Assembly: GCF_003994855.1 (NCBI RefSeq)
Contig: NZ_CP034142.1
Span: 1,984,001 to 2,048,000 of the forward strand
From: Marinobacter sp. NP-4(2019)
GTDB taxonomy: Bacteria > Pseudomonadota > Gammaproteobacteria > Pseudomonadales > Oleiphilaceae
DNA length: 64,000 nt
Direction: 5' to 3'
In this document: positions 17,961 through 26,333 of the stretch, piece by piece
Layout of the letters: each line of letters begins with the position of its first letter
How positions within the stretch are numbered: the stretch's first letter is position 1
Translations under genes and position numbers: made by a program
Notes under the pieces: model-generated
The model's input: the letters and a program-made list of their open reading frames with translations, nothing else
Told to the model about the DNA's origin: nothing
The model's database searches: none

Positions 17961-18458
17961 ATGAAGCTGACCACCAAAGGCCGCTATGCCGTGACGGCGA
18001 TGCTGGATCTGGCCCTTCACGGGGATCAGGGGCCGGTCAGTCTTGCGGATATATCAGCCCGGCAGGAAATCTCCCTCTCGTATCTTGAACAGCTGTTTTC
18101 CCGTCTGCGCAGGCACAAGCTGGTTGTCAGTATCCGGGGGCCAGGTGGAGGTTATCGCCTGAGCCGCGGTGCCGACTCCGTGTTCATCGCCGAGGTGGTT
18201 GATGCGGTCAGCGAGTCCCTGGACACAACGCGGTGTGGGAACAAAGGCGATTGCCAGAATGGCGAGAAGTGCCTGACTCACCACCTGTGGTCGGACCTGA
18301 GCGATCAGATCCACCAATTCCTCAGTGAGATCAGTCTTGCTGACCTGATGAAAAAACGGGAAATCCAGATGGTGGCGGATCGACAGGATCGCCGTCAGTC
18401 GGATGCTGACTCCCAGACGATCAACACCGAGCGCCTGACAGAGCAGACGCCGGCCTGA
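17961..18458 (+). CDS. iscR: Fe-S cluster-sensing regulator IscR
   Basis: IscR is an Rrf2-family repressor that binds a [2Fe-2S] cluster and adjusts Fe-S assembly genes to demand. The 165-residue protein starts MKLTTKGRYAVTAMLDLA, with the winged-helix domain in residues 1-80. The cluster ligands are C92, C98, C104 and H107 (spacing C-x5-C-x5-C-x2-H), the same numbering as E. coli IscR. It therefore looks fully able to sense clusters. It sits 22 bases before iscS and behind an apparent type 1 IscR site. Confidence 0.95.
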   Translation: MKLTTKGRYAVTAMLDLALHGDQGPVSLADISARQEISLSYLEQLFSRLRRHKLVVSIRGPGGGYRLSRGADSVFIAEVVDAVSESLDTTRCGNKGDCQNGEKCLTHHLWSDLSDQIHQFLSEISLADLMKKREIQMVADRQDRRQSDADSQTINTERLTEQTPA

Positions 18459-18480
18459 ACCCAATTAATCTGATACCACT

Positions 18481-19629
18481 ATGAAGAAGCCCGTCTATCT
18501 GGATTACGCGGCGACGACGCCCGTTGATCCCGCTGTTGCTGAAGAAATGGTCAAATGTCTGACCCTGGATGGCGTATTCGGAAATCCCGCCTCCCGTTCC
18601 CACGCCTACGGCTGGCAGGCCGAAGCCGCCGTTGAAAATGCCCGTAAACAGGTCGCCGGACTGATCCATGCGGACCCCCGGGAAATTGTATGGACCTCCG
18701 GGGCGACGGAGTCTGACAATCTTGCCATCAAGGGCGCGGTGGCCGGGAAATCCGGCGCCCATGTCATTACGTCGATGATCGAGCATAAAGCGGTACTGGA
18801 TACCTGCAAGTGGCTTGAGGGGCAGGGCGTTGAGGTGACCTGGCTGAAGCCACAGCCGGACGGCCGCATTGCCCCGGCGCAGGTTGAGGAGGCCATCCGG
18901 CCGGAAACCGTACTCGTCAGCCTCATGATGGTGAACAACGAGCTTGGTTGTGTAACTGACATAGCGGCCATCGGGGGGTTGTTGCGTCAGCGCGGGATAC
19001 TGTTCCATGTGGATGCGGCCCAGGCCGCCGGAAAGATGCCGGTGGATGTCTCGGAAATGCCGGTGGATCTGTTGTCGCTGTCCGGTCACAAGGTCTATGG
19101 CCCCAAAGGTGTGGGGGCGTTGTATGTCCGTCGCTCACCGGACGTGAAAATTGAAGCCCAGATCCACGGTGGCGGACACGAGAGGGGAATGCGCTCCGGA
19201 ACCTTGCCGACCCATCAGATCGTTGGCATGGGCAGTGCGTTTGCTCTGGCCGCCGATCTGCTGGATGACGATATGGCAAGGCTGGAGGCCTTGAGGTCCC
19301 GTTTCCTGGAAGGGCTTTCCTCTCTGGAGGGCGTGTCTTTCAATGGCAGCGGCGAAGCGCGGGTGCCGGGAATCATGAATCTATCGTTTGCCGGTGTTGA
19401 CGCGGAGTCCCTGATGCTTGGCTTGCGGGAACTGGCCGTGTCCTCAGGATCGGCCTGCGCGTCGGCGACCATCGAGCCCTCGTTTGTACTCCGTGGCATC
19501 GGTCTGGATGATGAGCAGGCCCACCGCGCCCTGCGTTTCTCGCTCGGGCGCTTCACCACTGAAGAAGAAGTGGACTTTGCGACGTCACAAATCATTGAAG
19601 TTGTTGGGCGTCTCCGTTCCGTGCGGTAG
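18481..19629 (+). CDS. iscS: Cysteine desulfurase IscS, lacking the C-terminal tail
   Basis: IscS is a pyridoxal-phosphate enzyme that takes sulfur from cysteine for Fe-S clusters and tRNA thiolation. The 382-residue protein shows the N-terminal YLDYAATTPVDP, the PLP lysine K204 in SLSGHKVYGPKG, and the active-site cysteine C326 in SSGSACAS on a long mobile loop, as in group I desulfurases. It ends at VGRLRSVR, about 22 residues earlier than E. coli IscS; the missing tail is the part known to contact IscU. No iscU, iscA, hscB, hscA or fdx follows; ndk is next. It may serve tRNA thiolation and other acceptors while another system (for example SUF) builds clusters. Confidence 0.92.
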   Translation: MKKPVYLDYAATTPVDPAVAEEMVKCLTLDGVFGNPASRSHAYGWQAEAAVENARKQVAGLIHADPREIVWTSGATESDNLAIKGAVAGKSGAHVITSMIEHKAVLDTCKWLEGQGVEVTWLKPQPDGRIAPAQVEEAIRPETVLVSLMMVNNELGCVTDIAAIGGLLRQRGILFHVDAAQAAGKMPVDVSEMPVDLLSLSGHKVYGPKGVGALYVRRSPDVKIEAQIHGGGHERGMRSGTLPTHQIVGMGSAFALAADLLDDDMARLEALRSRFLEGLSSLEGVSFNGSGEARVPGIMNLSFAGVDAESLMLGLRELAVSSGSACASATIEPSFVLRGIGLDDEQAHRALRFSLGRFTTEEEVDFATSQIIEVVGRLRSVR

Positions 19630-19699
19630 GCAGTAGCCTCCGGACTGCGTATAATCCCAACCCTGAATTTTTAACCTGAACCCATACTGGAGAAATGAC

Positions 19700-20128
19700 A
19701 TGGCAAACGAGCGCACGCTCTCGATTATCAAGCCCGACGCGGTTGCAAAGAACGTGATCGGTGAAATCTACACCCGTTTTGAGAAGGCCGGTCTCAACAT
19801 CATTGCCGCCAAGATGATGCACCTGACCCAGGAGCAGGCTGAGGGCTTCTACGCCGAGCACAAAGAACGTCCTTTCTTCAACGACCTGGTTGCCTTCATG
19901 ACATCCGGTCCGGCTGTGGTTCAGGTTCTGGAAGGCGAAGGCGCCATCCTGAAGAACCGCGACCTGATGGGCGCGACCAACCCGAAAGAAGCCGAAGCCG
20001 GCACCATCCGTGCTGACTTCGCGACGTCCATTGACGCAAATGCCGTACACGGTTCCGACTCTGCCGCTTCCGCAGAGCGCGAAATCGCGTACTTTTTCAA
20101 TGACAGCGAAATCTGCCCGCGCGGTTGA
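19700..20128 (+). CDS. ndk: Nucleoside-diphosphate kinase
   Basis: Ndk balances nucleoside triphosphate pools by moving phosphate from ATP through a phosphohistidine. The 142-residue protein starts ANERTLSIIKPDAVAKN and carries the active-site histidine H117 in the NAVHGSDS motif. It ends EIAYFFNDSEICPRG. All are family hallmarks and the length is standard. A TATAAT at 19650-19655, just after iscS, could give it its own promoter, but I see no good -35. Upstream is iscS and downstream is rlmN, the order left when the isc genes usually found between are absent. Confidence 0.96.
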   Translation: MANERTLSIIKPDAVAKNVIGEIYTRFEKAGLNIIAAKMMHLTQEQAEGFYAEHKERPFFNDLVAFMTSGPAVVQVLEGEGAILKNRDLMGATNPKEAEAGTIRADFATSIDANAVHGSDSAASAEREIAYFFNDSEICPRG

Positions 20129-20136
20129 TTCTGCTG

Positions 20137-20165
20137 CCGAAGCGGGGGAGATTCCCCCGTTTCGG
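20137..20165 (+). terminator. Strong hairpin between ndk and rlmN
   Basis: The arms CCGAAGCGGGGGA (20137-20149) and TCCCCCGTTTCGG (20153-20165) pair over 13 bases with one G-T pair and a three-base loop. No long T run follows, so it may be an attenuator or an mRNA-stabilising end rather than a full terminator. Confidence 0.55.
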
Positions 20166-20191
20166 ATTGGTTATCTGATCGAGGTTATGAA

Positions 20192-21304
20192 ATGACTGCG
20201 GCCGCTGAAAAAACCAACCTGCTGGGGATGCCGAAAGCCAAGATGGAGGCTTTCTTTGAAACCCTGGGGGAGAAGCGTTTCCGTGCCACCCAGGTGTTGC
20301 AGTGGATTCACCAGCGTGGCGCTGATGACTTCGATCAAATGACCAATATGAGCAAGGTCCTGCGGGAAAAGCTCAAGGAAGTGGCTGAGATTCGCGGGCC
20401 GGAGGTGGTTTACGATGAAACCTCCAAAGACGGAACCCGCAAATGGGTCATGCGCATGGACAATGGCAACAGCGTTGAAACCGTGCTCATTCCCGATGGC
20501 GAGCGCGGCACCCTGTGCGTGTCTTCCCAGATCGGTTGCAGCCTGGACTGTACCTTTTGCTCAACCGGTAAACGTGGTTTCAACCGTAACCTGACCGCTG
20601 CCGAAATCATTGGACAGGTGTGGGTTGCCAGAAAGGCCTTCATGCCCTTCGAGCCGGGTCCTGACCGACCCATCACCAACGTGGTGATGATGGGCATGGG
20701 GGAGCCGCTGTTGAACTTCGACAACGTTGTCGATGCAATGAACCTGATGATGGAAGACCTGGCTTACGGGATATCCAAGCGTCGGGTGACCGTCAGCACC
20801 TCTGGTGTGGTGCCTGCCCTTGATCGCCTGGGGGAAGTTACGGATGTTTCACTGGCCATTTCGCTCCATGCCCCTAATGATGAGCTGCGTAACCAGCTGG
20901 TGCCATTAAATAAAAAGTACCCGATCGCGGAATTGCTGGCAGCGACAAAGCGGTACCTGGCCCGGTTACCGGACAAGCGCAAAGCCACTATTGAGTACAC
21001 GGTGATCGAAGGAGTGAATGATCAGCCTGAGCACGCCCGTGAACTGGCGAAGATTCTTCGCGGTCTGCCCTGCAAGATCAACCTCATTCCGTTCAATCCG
21101 TTCCCCGAGAGTGACTTTCGCCGCCCGAAAATGTCAGCTACCCGGCGCTTTCAGAACATCCTGAACGAAGCTGGTTATATCTCGACCGTGCGCACCACCC
21201 GCGGGGACGATATTGACGCCGCGTGCGGCCAGTTGGTGGGGCAGGTTGAGGATCGGACCAAGCGGAGCCAGCGCTACATAGCCGTTCAGCAGGTTAACCC
21301 CTGA
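20192..21304 (+). CDS. rlmN: Dual-specificity RNA methyltransferase RlmN
   Basis: RlmN is a radical-SAM enzyme that methylates C2 of A2503 in 23S rRNA and of A37 in some tRNAs, which supports accurate translation. The 370-residue protein contains the radical-SAM cluster motif CSLDCTFCSTG (CxxxCxxC, about residues 115-125), GMGEPLLNFDN, and SLHAPND. The TRGDDIDAACGQL segment near the C-terminus carries the second catalytic cysteine. The start at 20192 keeps the family N-terminus. pilF follows after 40 bases. Confidence 0.97.
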   Translation: MTAAAEKTNLLGMPKAKMEAFFETLGEKRFRATQVLQWIHQRGADDFDQMTNMSKVLREKLKEVAEIRGPEVVYDETSKDGTRKWVMRMDNGNSVETVLIPDGERGTLCVSSQIGCSLDCTFCSTGKRGFNRNLTAAEIIGQVWVARKAFMPFEPGPDRPITNVVMMGMGEPLLNFDNVVDAMNLMMEDLAYGISKRRVTVSTSGVVPALDRLGEVTDVSLAISLHAPNDELRNQLVPLNKKYPIAELLAATKRYLARLPDKRKATIEYTVIEGVNDQPEHARELAKILRGLPCKINLIPFNPFPESDFRRPKMSATRRFQNILNEAGYISTVRTTRGDDIDAACGQLVGQVEDRTKRSQRYIAVQQVNP

Positions 21305-21344
21305 TTGTATTGAATCGAACTGACAACGTGAGGAATACAGAGCC

Positions 21345-22148
21345 GTGGCATTTACTCCAGTGAATCGTGTCCGAGCAGTGATGACCGTTGTACTGGTGAT
21401 GTTCCTTGTCTCGGGTTGTGTCACGGTTTCTGACAGTCGTTTTTCCCGGGAAGAGGATCGCGACAAAGCGGTTCACAACTATGTTCAGCTCGCAACGGCG
21501 TACATTGGTCAGGGCAATCTCGAGCGTGCAAGAAAGCATTTGGACCGGGCCCTTGAACTGTCACCGGATAACGCCGGGGCGCTCTCAGCCATGGCGCTAC
21601 TACAGAACAGTGACGGTGAGTCAAAACTGGCTGAAGAATCGTTCCGTAAAGCGCTGTCCAGTGACCAGGATTACACGCGGGGACGGGTCTATTACGGAGC
21701 GTTCCTCTATGGTGAGCGGCGTTTCGGGGAAGCTCGTGATCAATTCCTGGCGGCGTCAAAAGATACCAAATATGAAGACAGGGCCTCAGTATTCTTTAAC
21801 CTGGGGATGAGCGAAGAGCGCCTGGACAACAATGACGCTGCGGTGGCTGCCTACCGTCGATCAGTGGAATTGTCGAGAGGGGACGCAAAGTCCTTGCTGG
21901 CACTGTCCCGGACTCTGGTAAAGGAAGGCGATTATTCAGTTGCCTCTCGTTATTACGACCGCTTGATCAGGCTCATGCAACAGAATCCCAGGTACCGGCA
22001 TTCTCCTGAAAGCCTGCTTACCGGAATCCGGATCGCCCGCTATTTTGATGAGCGGGATCGGGAATCCAGCCTTGCTCTCCAACTGAGGAACAACTTCCCG
22101 GAGTCAGTCGAATACCAACAATATAAGGTGCTGATTTCTAATGACTAG
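21345..22148 (+). CDS. pilF: Type IV pilus biogenesis lipoprotein PilF/PilW (TPR)
   Basis: PilF (PilW) is an outer-membrane lipoprotein pilotin needed for assembly of the type IV pilus secretin. The start is GTG, giving 267 residues with a basic N-terminus, a hydrophobic run and the lipobox VSGC (cysteine about residue 25). An internal ATG at 21381 would remove the positive charges, so GTG is preferred. The rest is a chain of tetratricopeptide repeats (for example ARKHLDRALELSPDN and AGALSAMALL). The last eight bases overlap rodZ. The rlmN-pilF-rodZ-ispG order is the standard pseudomonad cluster. Confidence 0.92.
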   Translation: MAFTPVNRVRAVMTVVLVMFLVSGCVTVSDSRFSREEDRDKAVHNYVQLATAYIGQGNLERARKHLDRALELSPDNAGALSAMALLQNSDGESKLAEESFRKALSSDQDYTRGRVYYGAFLYGERRFGEARDQFLAASKDTKYEDRASVFFNLGMSEERLDNNDAAVAAYRRSVELSRGDAKSLLALSRTLVKEGDYSVASRYYDRLIRLMQQNPRYRHSPESLLTGIRIARYFDERDRESSLALQLRNNFPESVEYQQYKVLISND

Positions 22149-23151
22149 TGAAGAAAGCGCTCAACAACCCGTCGGTGAATCGGCCGGCAAGCTGCTCAGG
22201 CAGGGCAGGGAAAAGAAAGGGCTCAGTGTATCGGATGTTGCTGATGTGCAGCATCTTCGGCCCGCCGTTATTCAGGCAATAGAAGATGGCGATTATCAGC
22301 AGATTGACAGCGAACTGTTTCTGAAAGGCTACGTCAGGGCCTACGCAAAACAGGTGGGGCTGGAAGCCGACTCGGTGGTTGCGGTTCTCGACAAGGAACT
22401 GGAACCTCTCCGTCTCAAGAGGGCCCAGGCACTGGAAGCAAATCCGCTGGTCGATATCGAGCGCCGACGGCGGCAGAAACGGCGCATTGCGAAAATCCTG
22501 ATTGTTTTGATTGCCTTGCTGGTGGCTGCCTACCTGGTGTTCCGCTTTATCGACGACGGCCCGGGAGACAGCGAAGCCACACCGAATGAGACGCAGGAAA
22601 CCGGTGCCCTTCAGGAACCGGAGGAAGGGCCTGCTGTCGATAGTGAAACCGGAATCGCTAGCGGGGAACAGGACCAGTCAGCGCTGGAATCCGATGTCGG
22701 CGAGCCGGATGATGTGACTGCGATCGACGTTATCGAAGAGACGTCCGCTGTTTCGGAACCAGAGGCTTCCACAATCGAAACGCCGGTGACCGGAGTGGGT
22801 GATGCGGAATCTGTCGATGAGCCGGAGGAAGCCCGGGAACCTGTGGTGACCGGTACTGTTGATCCGGCGGTGGCAGAAAGCTCTCCGGAATCGGACGGGA
22901 TTGATCGCGGTCGCCTCCAGGTCTCGTTTTCCAGTGACTGCTGGATTCGGGTTACCGACGCTGCGGGCATCAGGCTGGTGAGCTCCCTCCAGCGGGAGGG
23001 GGATCGCATAGATGTCTCAGGACAGATGCCACTGAACGTGGTGATTGGTGCTGTTAACGCGGTCGCCGACATCCGTTTTCAGGGCGAACCGATTGATTTG
23101 TCGGATTATCCGGTGGTGAATAACCGTGCCCAGTTCACGCTGGAAATCTGA
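22141..23151 (+). CDS. rodZ: Cell-shape protein RodZ
   Basis: RodZ links the MreB cytoskeleton to the cell-wall machinery in the inner membrane. The 336-residue protein has a cytosolic Cro/CI-like helix-turn-helix in residues about 13-80 (LRQGREKKGLSVSDVAD, then FLKGYVRAYAKQVGL). A basic patch and one transmembrane helix follow (IAKILIVLIALLVAAYLVF, about 118-137). Then comes a long acidic, low-complexity periplasmic linker and a C-terminal beta domain (RLQVSFSSDCWIRVTDAAG; DUF4115). This is the full RodZ layout. It overlaps pilF by eight bases and precedes ispG. Confidence 0.93.
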   Translation: MTSEESAQQPVGESAGKLLRQGREKKGLSVSDVADVQHLRPAVIQAIEDGDYQQIDSELFLKGYVRAYAKQVGLEADSVVAVLDKELEPLRLKRAQALEANPLVDIERRRRQKRRIAKILIVLIALLVAAYLVFRFIDDGPGDSEATPNETQETGALQEPEEGPAVDSETGIASGEQDQSALESDVGEPDDVTAIDVIEETSAVSEPEASTIETPVTGVGDAESVDEPEEAREPVVTGTVDPAVAESSPESDGIDRGRLQVSFSSDCWIRVTDAAGIRLVSSLQREGDRIDVSGQMPLNVVIGAVNAVADIRFQGEPIDLSDYPVVNNRAQFTLEI

Positions 23152-23185
23152 TATTACCGAACACACTAATGTTGGTTAACACGAG

Positions 23186-24304
23186 ATGAAACAGGAATCT
23201 CCGATTAAAAGACGTCAATCCCGTCAGATCATGGTGGGTAATGTGCCGGTAGGTGGTGATGCGCCAATTGCTGTTCAAAGCATGACCAATACCAATACCT
23301 GCGATGTGGAGGCCACCGTTGGGCAGATCCAGGCATTGCAGGATGCCGGCGCGGATATCGTTCGGGTTTCTGTGCCCAGCATGGAAGCAGCCGAAGCGTT
23401 TGGGCAGATTCGCTCCCGCGTGTCCCTGCCGCTGGTGGCGGATATTCACTTCGATTACAAGATTGCCTTGAGGGTCGCCGAGCTTGGCGTTGATTGCCTG
23501 CGAATCAACCCCGGCAATATCGGTCGCGATGATCGGGTGAGCGCTGTCATCAGCGCCGCCCGGGACCACAATATCCCGATTCGCATCGGTGTTAATGCCG
23601 GCTCCCTGGAAAAGGCGTTGCAACGCAAGTACGGAGAGCCGACGCCGGATGCGCTGGTGGAATCCGCCATGCGTCATATTGACATCCTGGACCGTTACGA
23701 TTTCCAGGACTTCAAGGTAAGCCTCAAAGCGTCTGAAGTATTTATGACGGTGGCTGCTTATCGCAAGATCGCTTCGCAGATTGAACAGCCGTTGCACCTT
23801 GGGATCACCGAAGCCGGTGGTTTCCGTTCCGGTACGGTCAAATCTTCCATTGGTCTTGGGATGCTGCTGATGGATGGCATTGGTGACACGATTCGTGTTT
23901 CCCTGGCGGCTGATCCGGTGCAGGAAATAAAAGTTGGCTACGACATTCTGAAAAGTCTCCGCCTGCGTAGCCACGGCATCAATTTTATTGCCTGTCCTAG
24001 CTGCTCCCGCCAGAACTTCGATGTTATCCAGACCATGAATGACCTGGAAGCCCGCCTGGAGGATGTGAATACCTCCATGGATGTGGCCATCATCGGTTGT
24101 ATTGTAAATGGTCCCGGTGAAGCAAAGGTGGCGGATATCGGTTTGACGGGTGGTAGCCCCAAGAACCTGTTTTATATGGATGGCAAGCCTAACCAGAAGC
24201 TGGATAACTCGACCCTGACGGAGGATCTTGAGCGTCTGATCCGCGAGGAGGTCGCCCGTCGCAAGGAACAGGAAGACGCGATTATCGCGCGATCCGGTGA
24301 ATAA
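23186..24304 (+). CDS. ispG: 4-hydroxy-3-methylbut-2-en-1-yl diphosphate synthase IspG
   Basis: IspG carries out the penultimate step of the MEP isoprenoid pathway, using a [4Fe-4S] cluster. The 372-residue protein has a TIM-barrel N-terminal part (VQSMTNTNTCDVEATVGQI, about residues 30-48) and the iron-sulfur ligands CPSCSRQNFD and GCIVNGPGEA in the C-terminal third, plus a glutamate in the latter motif. The length matches the short bacterial form. The gene order rodZ-ispG-hisS is conserved across pseudomonads. As a cluster enzyme it depends on the Fe-S assembly function discussed at iscS. Confidence 0.97.
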   Translation: MKQESPIKRRQSRQIMVGNVPVGGDAPIAVQSMTNTNTCDVEATVGQIQALQDAGADIVRVSVPSMEAAEAFGQIRSRVSLPLVADIHFDYKIALRVAELGVDCLRINPGNIGRDDRVSAVISAARDHNIPIRIGVNAGSLEKALQRKYGEPTPDALVESAMRHIDILDRYDFQDFKVSLKASEVFMTVAAYRKIASQIEQPLHLGITEAGGFRSGTVKSSIGLGMLLMDGIGDTIRVSLAADPVQEIKVGYDILKSLRLRSHGINFIACPSCSRQNFDVIQTMNDLEARLEDVNTSMDVAIIGCIVNGPGEAKVADIGLTGGSPKNLFYMDGKPNQKLDNSTLTEDLERLIREEVARRKEQEDAIIARSGE

Positions 24305-24347
24305 TCGGCTGCCGTCCCATTCAATGATTCGAGATTAAGGGTTTAAC

Positions 24348-25628
24348 TTGGCTAAGATTCAGGCAATTCGCGGGATGAACGATATCCTGCCGGATCAGAC
24401 CCCCGTTTGGCAGTTTGTTGAAGGCAAGGTCCGTGAGGTTCTTTCCGGGTATGGCTACCAGGAAATCCGTATGCCCATCGTGGAGCAGACGGAACTTTTC
24501 AAGCGTTCCATTGGTGAAGTAACAGATATCGTCGAAAAGGAAATGTACACCTTTGAGGATCGCAATGGCGACAGCCTGACGCTTCGTCCCGAAGGTACCG
24601 CCGGCTGTGTGCGTGCGGCGGAAGAGCACGGTCTGCTTTTCAACCAGACTCGCCGGCTCTGGTATACCGGCCCGATGTTTCGCCATGAGCGTCCCCAGAA
24701 GGGGCGCTATCGTCAGTTTCACCAGATTGGGGTGGAATGCTTCGGAATGAGTGGCCCGGATATTGATGCCGAGCTGCTGATCCTGACCGCGCGACTCTGG
24801 AAAGAGCTGGGCCTGGACGCTCACACCCGGCTGGAAATTAATTCCATTGGCACCTCGGCTGCCCGCAGGGAATATCGTGAAGCCCTGGTCGGCTATCTCT
24901 CCGGATATTATGACCAGCTTGATGCTGACAGCCAGCGTCGCCTTGAGAGCAACCCTTTACGAATACTGGACAGCAAGAACCCGGATACCCAGAAGCTTCT
25001 GGAAGAAGCTCCGAAACTGGATGACTACCTGGATGAGGAATCCCTGGAGCACTTCCGTCGTCTGCGGGAGCTGTTGGATGCAGCCGGCATTGCGTACACC
25101 GTAAATCCACGACTCGTTCGTGGTCTGGACTATTACGGCAAGACAGTCTTTGAGTGGATTACCGACAGTCTGGGCGCGCAAGGCACTGTCTGTGCCGGCG
25201 GTCGTTATGACGGCCTGGTTGAGCAGCTGGGCGGAAAGCCAACCGTTGCGGTCGGCTTTGCAATGGGGCTTGAGCGGTTGATCCTGCTGTTGGAAACCCT
25301 GGAGCTGATACCCGACCACGTCAACGCCAATGCCGATGTCTACGTGACCGCCATGGGAGATCAGGCAGTTCCGGTGGCGCTGGGACTGTCAGAATCCCTG
25401 AGGGCTGCCCTGCCAGGCAAGATTATTGTCACCCACTGCGGCGGTGGTAGCTTCAAAAGTCAGATGAAGAAAGCCGATCGTAGCGGGGCCCGTTATGCGG
25501 TTATTCTTGGCGAGAATGAAATTACGAACGGCACCGTTGGCCTGAAGCCACTTCGTTCCGATGAAGGACAGCAGGAACTGGAACAGGCCGAACTTGCCAA
25601 TACACTGGATAAATTGCTGGGCGCCTGA
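24348..25628 (+). CDS. hisS: Histidyl-tRNA synthetase
   Basis: HisRS charges tRNA-His with histidine in the cytosol. The start is TTG (AKIQAIRGMNDILP follows); no in-frame ATG lies closer to the conserved N-terminus, so TTG is the best start and gives 426 residues. Class II motifs are visible: motif 1 near YQEIRMPIVEQTELF, motif 2 near MFRHERPQKGRYRQFHQ, the histidine A motif LVRGLDYYGKTVFEW, and motif 3 near AVGFAMGLERL. The C-terminal anticodon-binding domain starts near residue 330. It is probably in one operon with yfgM-bamB. Confidence 0.96.
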   Translation: MAKIQAIRGMNDILPDQTPVWQFVEGKVREVLSGYGYQEIRMPIVEQTELFKRSIGEVTDIVEKEMYTFEDRNGDSLTLRPEGTAGCVRAAEEHGLLFNQTRRLWYTGPMFRHERPQKGRYRQFHQIGVECFGMSGPDIDAELLILTARLWKELGLDAHTRLEINSIGTSAARREYREALVGYLSGYYDQLDADSQRRLESNPLRILDSKNPDTQKLLEEAPKLDDYLDEESLEHFRRLRELLDAAGIAYTVNPRLVRGLDYYGKTVFEWITDSLGAQGTVCAGGRYDGLVEQLGGKPTVAVGFAMGLERLILLLETLELIPDHVNANADVYVTAMGDQAVPVALGLSESLRAALPGKIIVTHCGGGSFKSQMKKADRSGARYAVILGENEITNGTVGLKPLRSDEGQQELEQAELANTLDKLLGA

Positions 25629-25676
25629 TCGGCGTATCCGGGCGAACCTACAAAAACGCTGACTACAGGAGTCATC

Positions 25677-26333
25677 ATGGCCGAAATGCGTACCGAGGAA
25701 GAACAGATTCAGGCGATCAAGGACTGGTGGAAGAAGAACGGCAGTTCGCTTCTGATCGGTATCGGTGCAGCGCTGGCGATTGTATTTGGCTGGCAGGCCT
25801 GGCAGAACCACCAGACGCAGCAGCGTACTGAAGCCGCCAACCAGTTTGCTAACCTGCTGAACGCCTACAGCGATCAGTCTGATGAGCAGCGTGGTGAAAC
25901 GGTGGCGTTTGTTGCAAGCACACTTCAGGAAGAGTTTTCCGACAGTGCCTATGCAATTTACGGCATGCTCATTCTTGCCCGTCAGCAACTGCTCGAAGAC
26001 GGTGACACCGATGCCGCTATCGCCTCCCTGGAGTGGGCCAGCGAGAACGTAGAGGAGGGCAGTGGCCTGTCGTTTATTATCCGTAGTCGCCTGGCCCGGG
26101 CACAGTTTGCCGCGAAGGAGTACGACAAGGCGCTGAGTACCCTTGAGGGTGCCGGTGACAATGAGTCCTTTGCCGCCATTTATTCCGAGCTCAAGGGCGA
26201 CATCCTGTTGGCCAAGGGCGACCGTGAAGGTGCCCGCGAAGCATACCTGGCGGCCAGGGAACAAAGCCGGCAGGGTCGTAGCGGTGTGCTGGACCTGAAG
26301 CTGTCCGACCTCGGTGTACAGGGGGGTGCCTGA
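25677..26333 (+). CDS. yfgM: YfgM ancillary SecYEG translocon subunit
   Basis: YfgM is an inner-membrane protein with a periplasmic TPR domain that works with the PpiD chaperone at the Sec translocon. The 218-residue protein has a short cytosolic start (TEEEQIQAIKDWWKKNG), one transmembrane helix (SLLIGIGAALAIVFGWQAW, about residues 24-42), and TPR-like helices (QRTEAANQFANLLNAYS, then LARAQFAAKEYDKALSTLEG). The TGATG junction with bamB overlaps by one base, which suggests coupled translation of two envelope-biogenesis proteins. Confidence 0.92.
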   Translation: MAEMRTEEEQIQAIKDWWKKNGSSLLIGIGAALAIVFGWQAWQNHQTQQRTEAANQFANLLNAYSDQSDEQRGETVAFVASTLQEEFSDSAYAIYGMLILARQQLLEDGDTDAAIASLEWASENVEEGSGLSFIIRSRLARAQFAAKEYDKALSTLEGAGDNESFAAIYSELKGDILLAKGDREGAREAYLAAREQSRQGRSGVLDLKLSDLGVQGGA

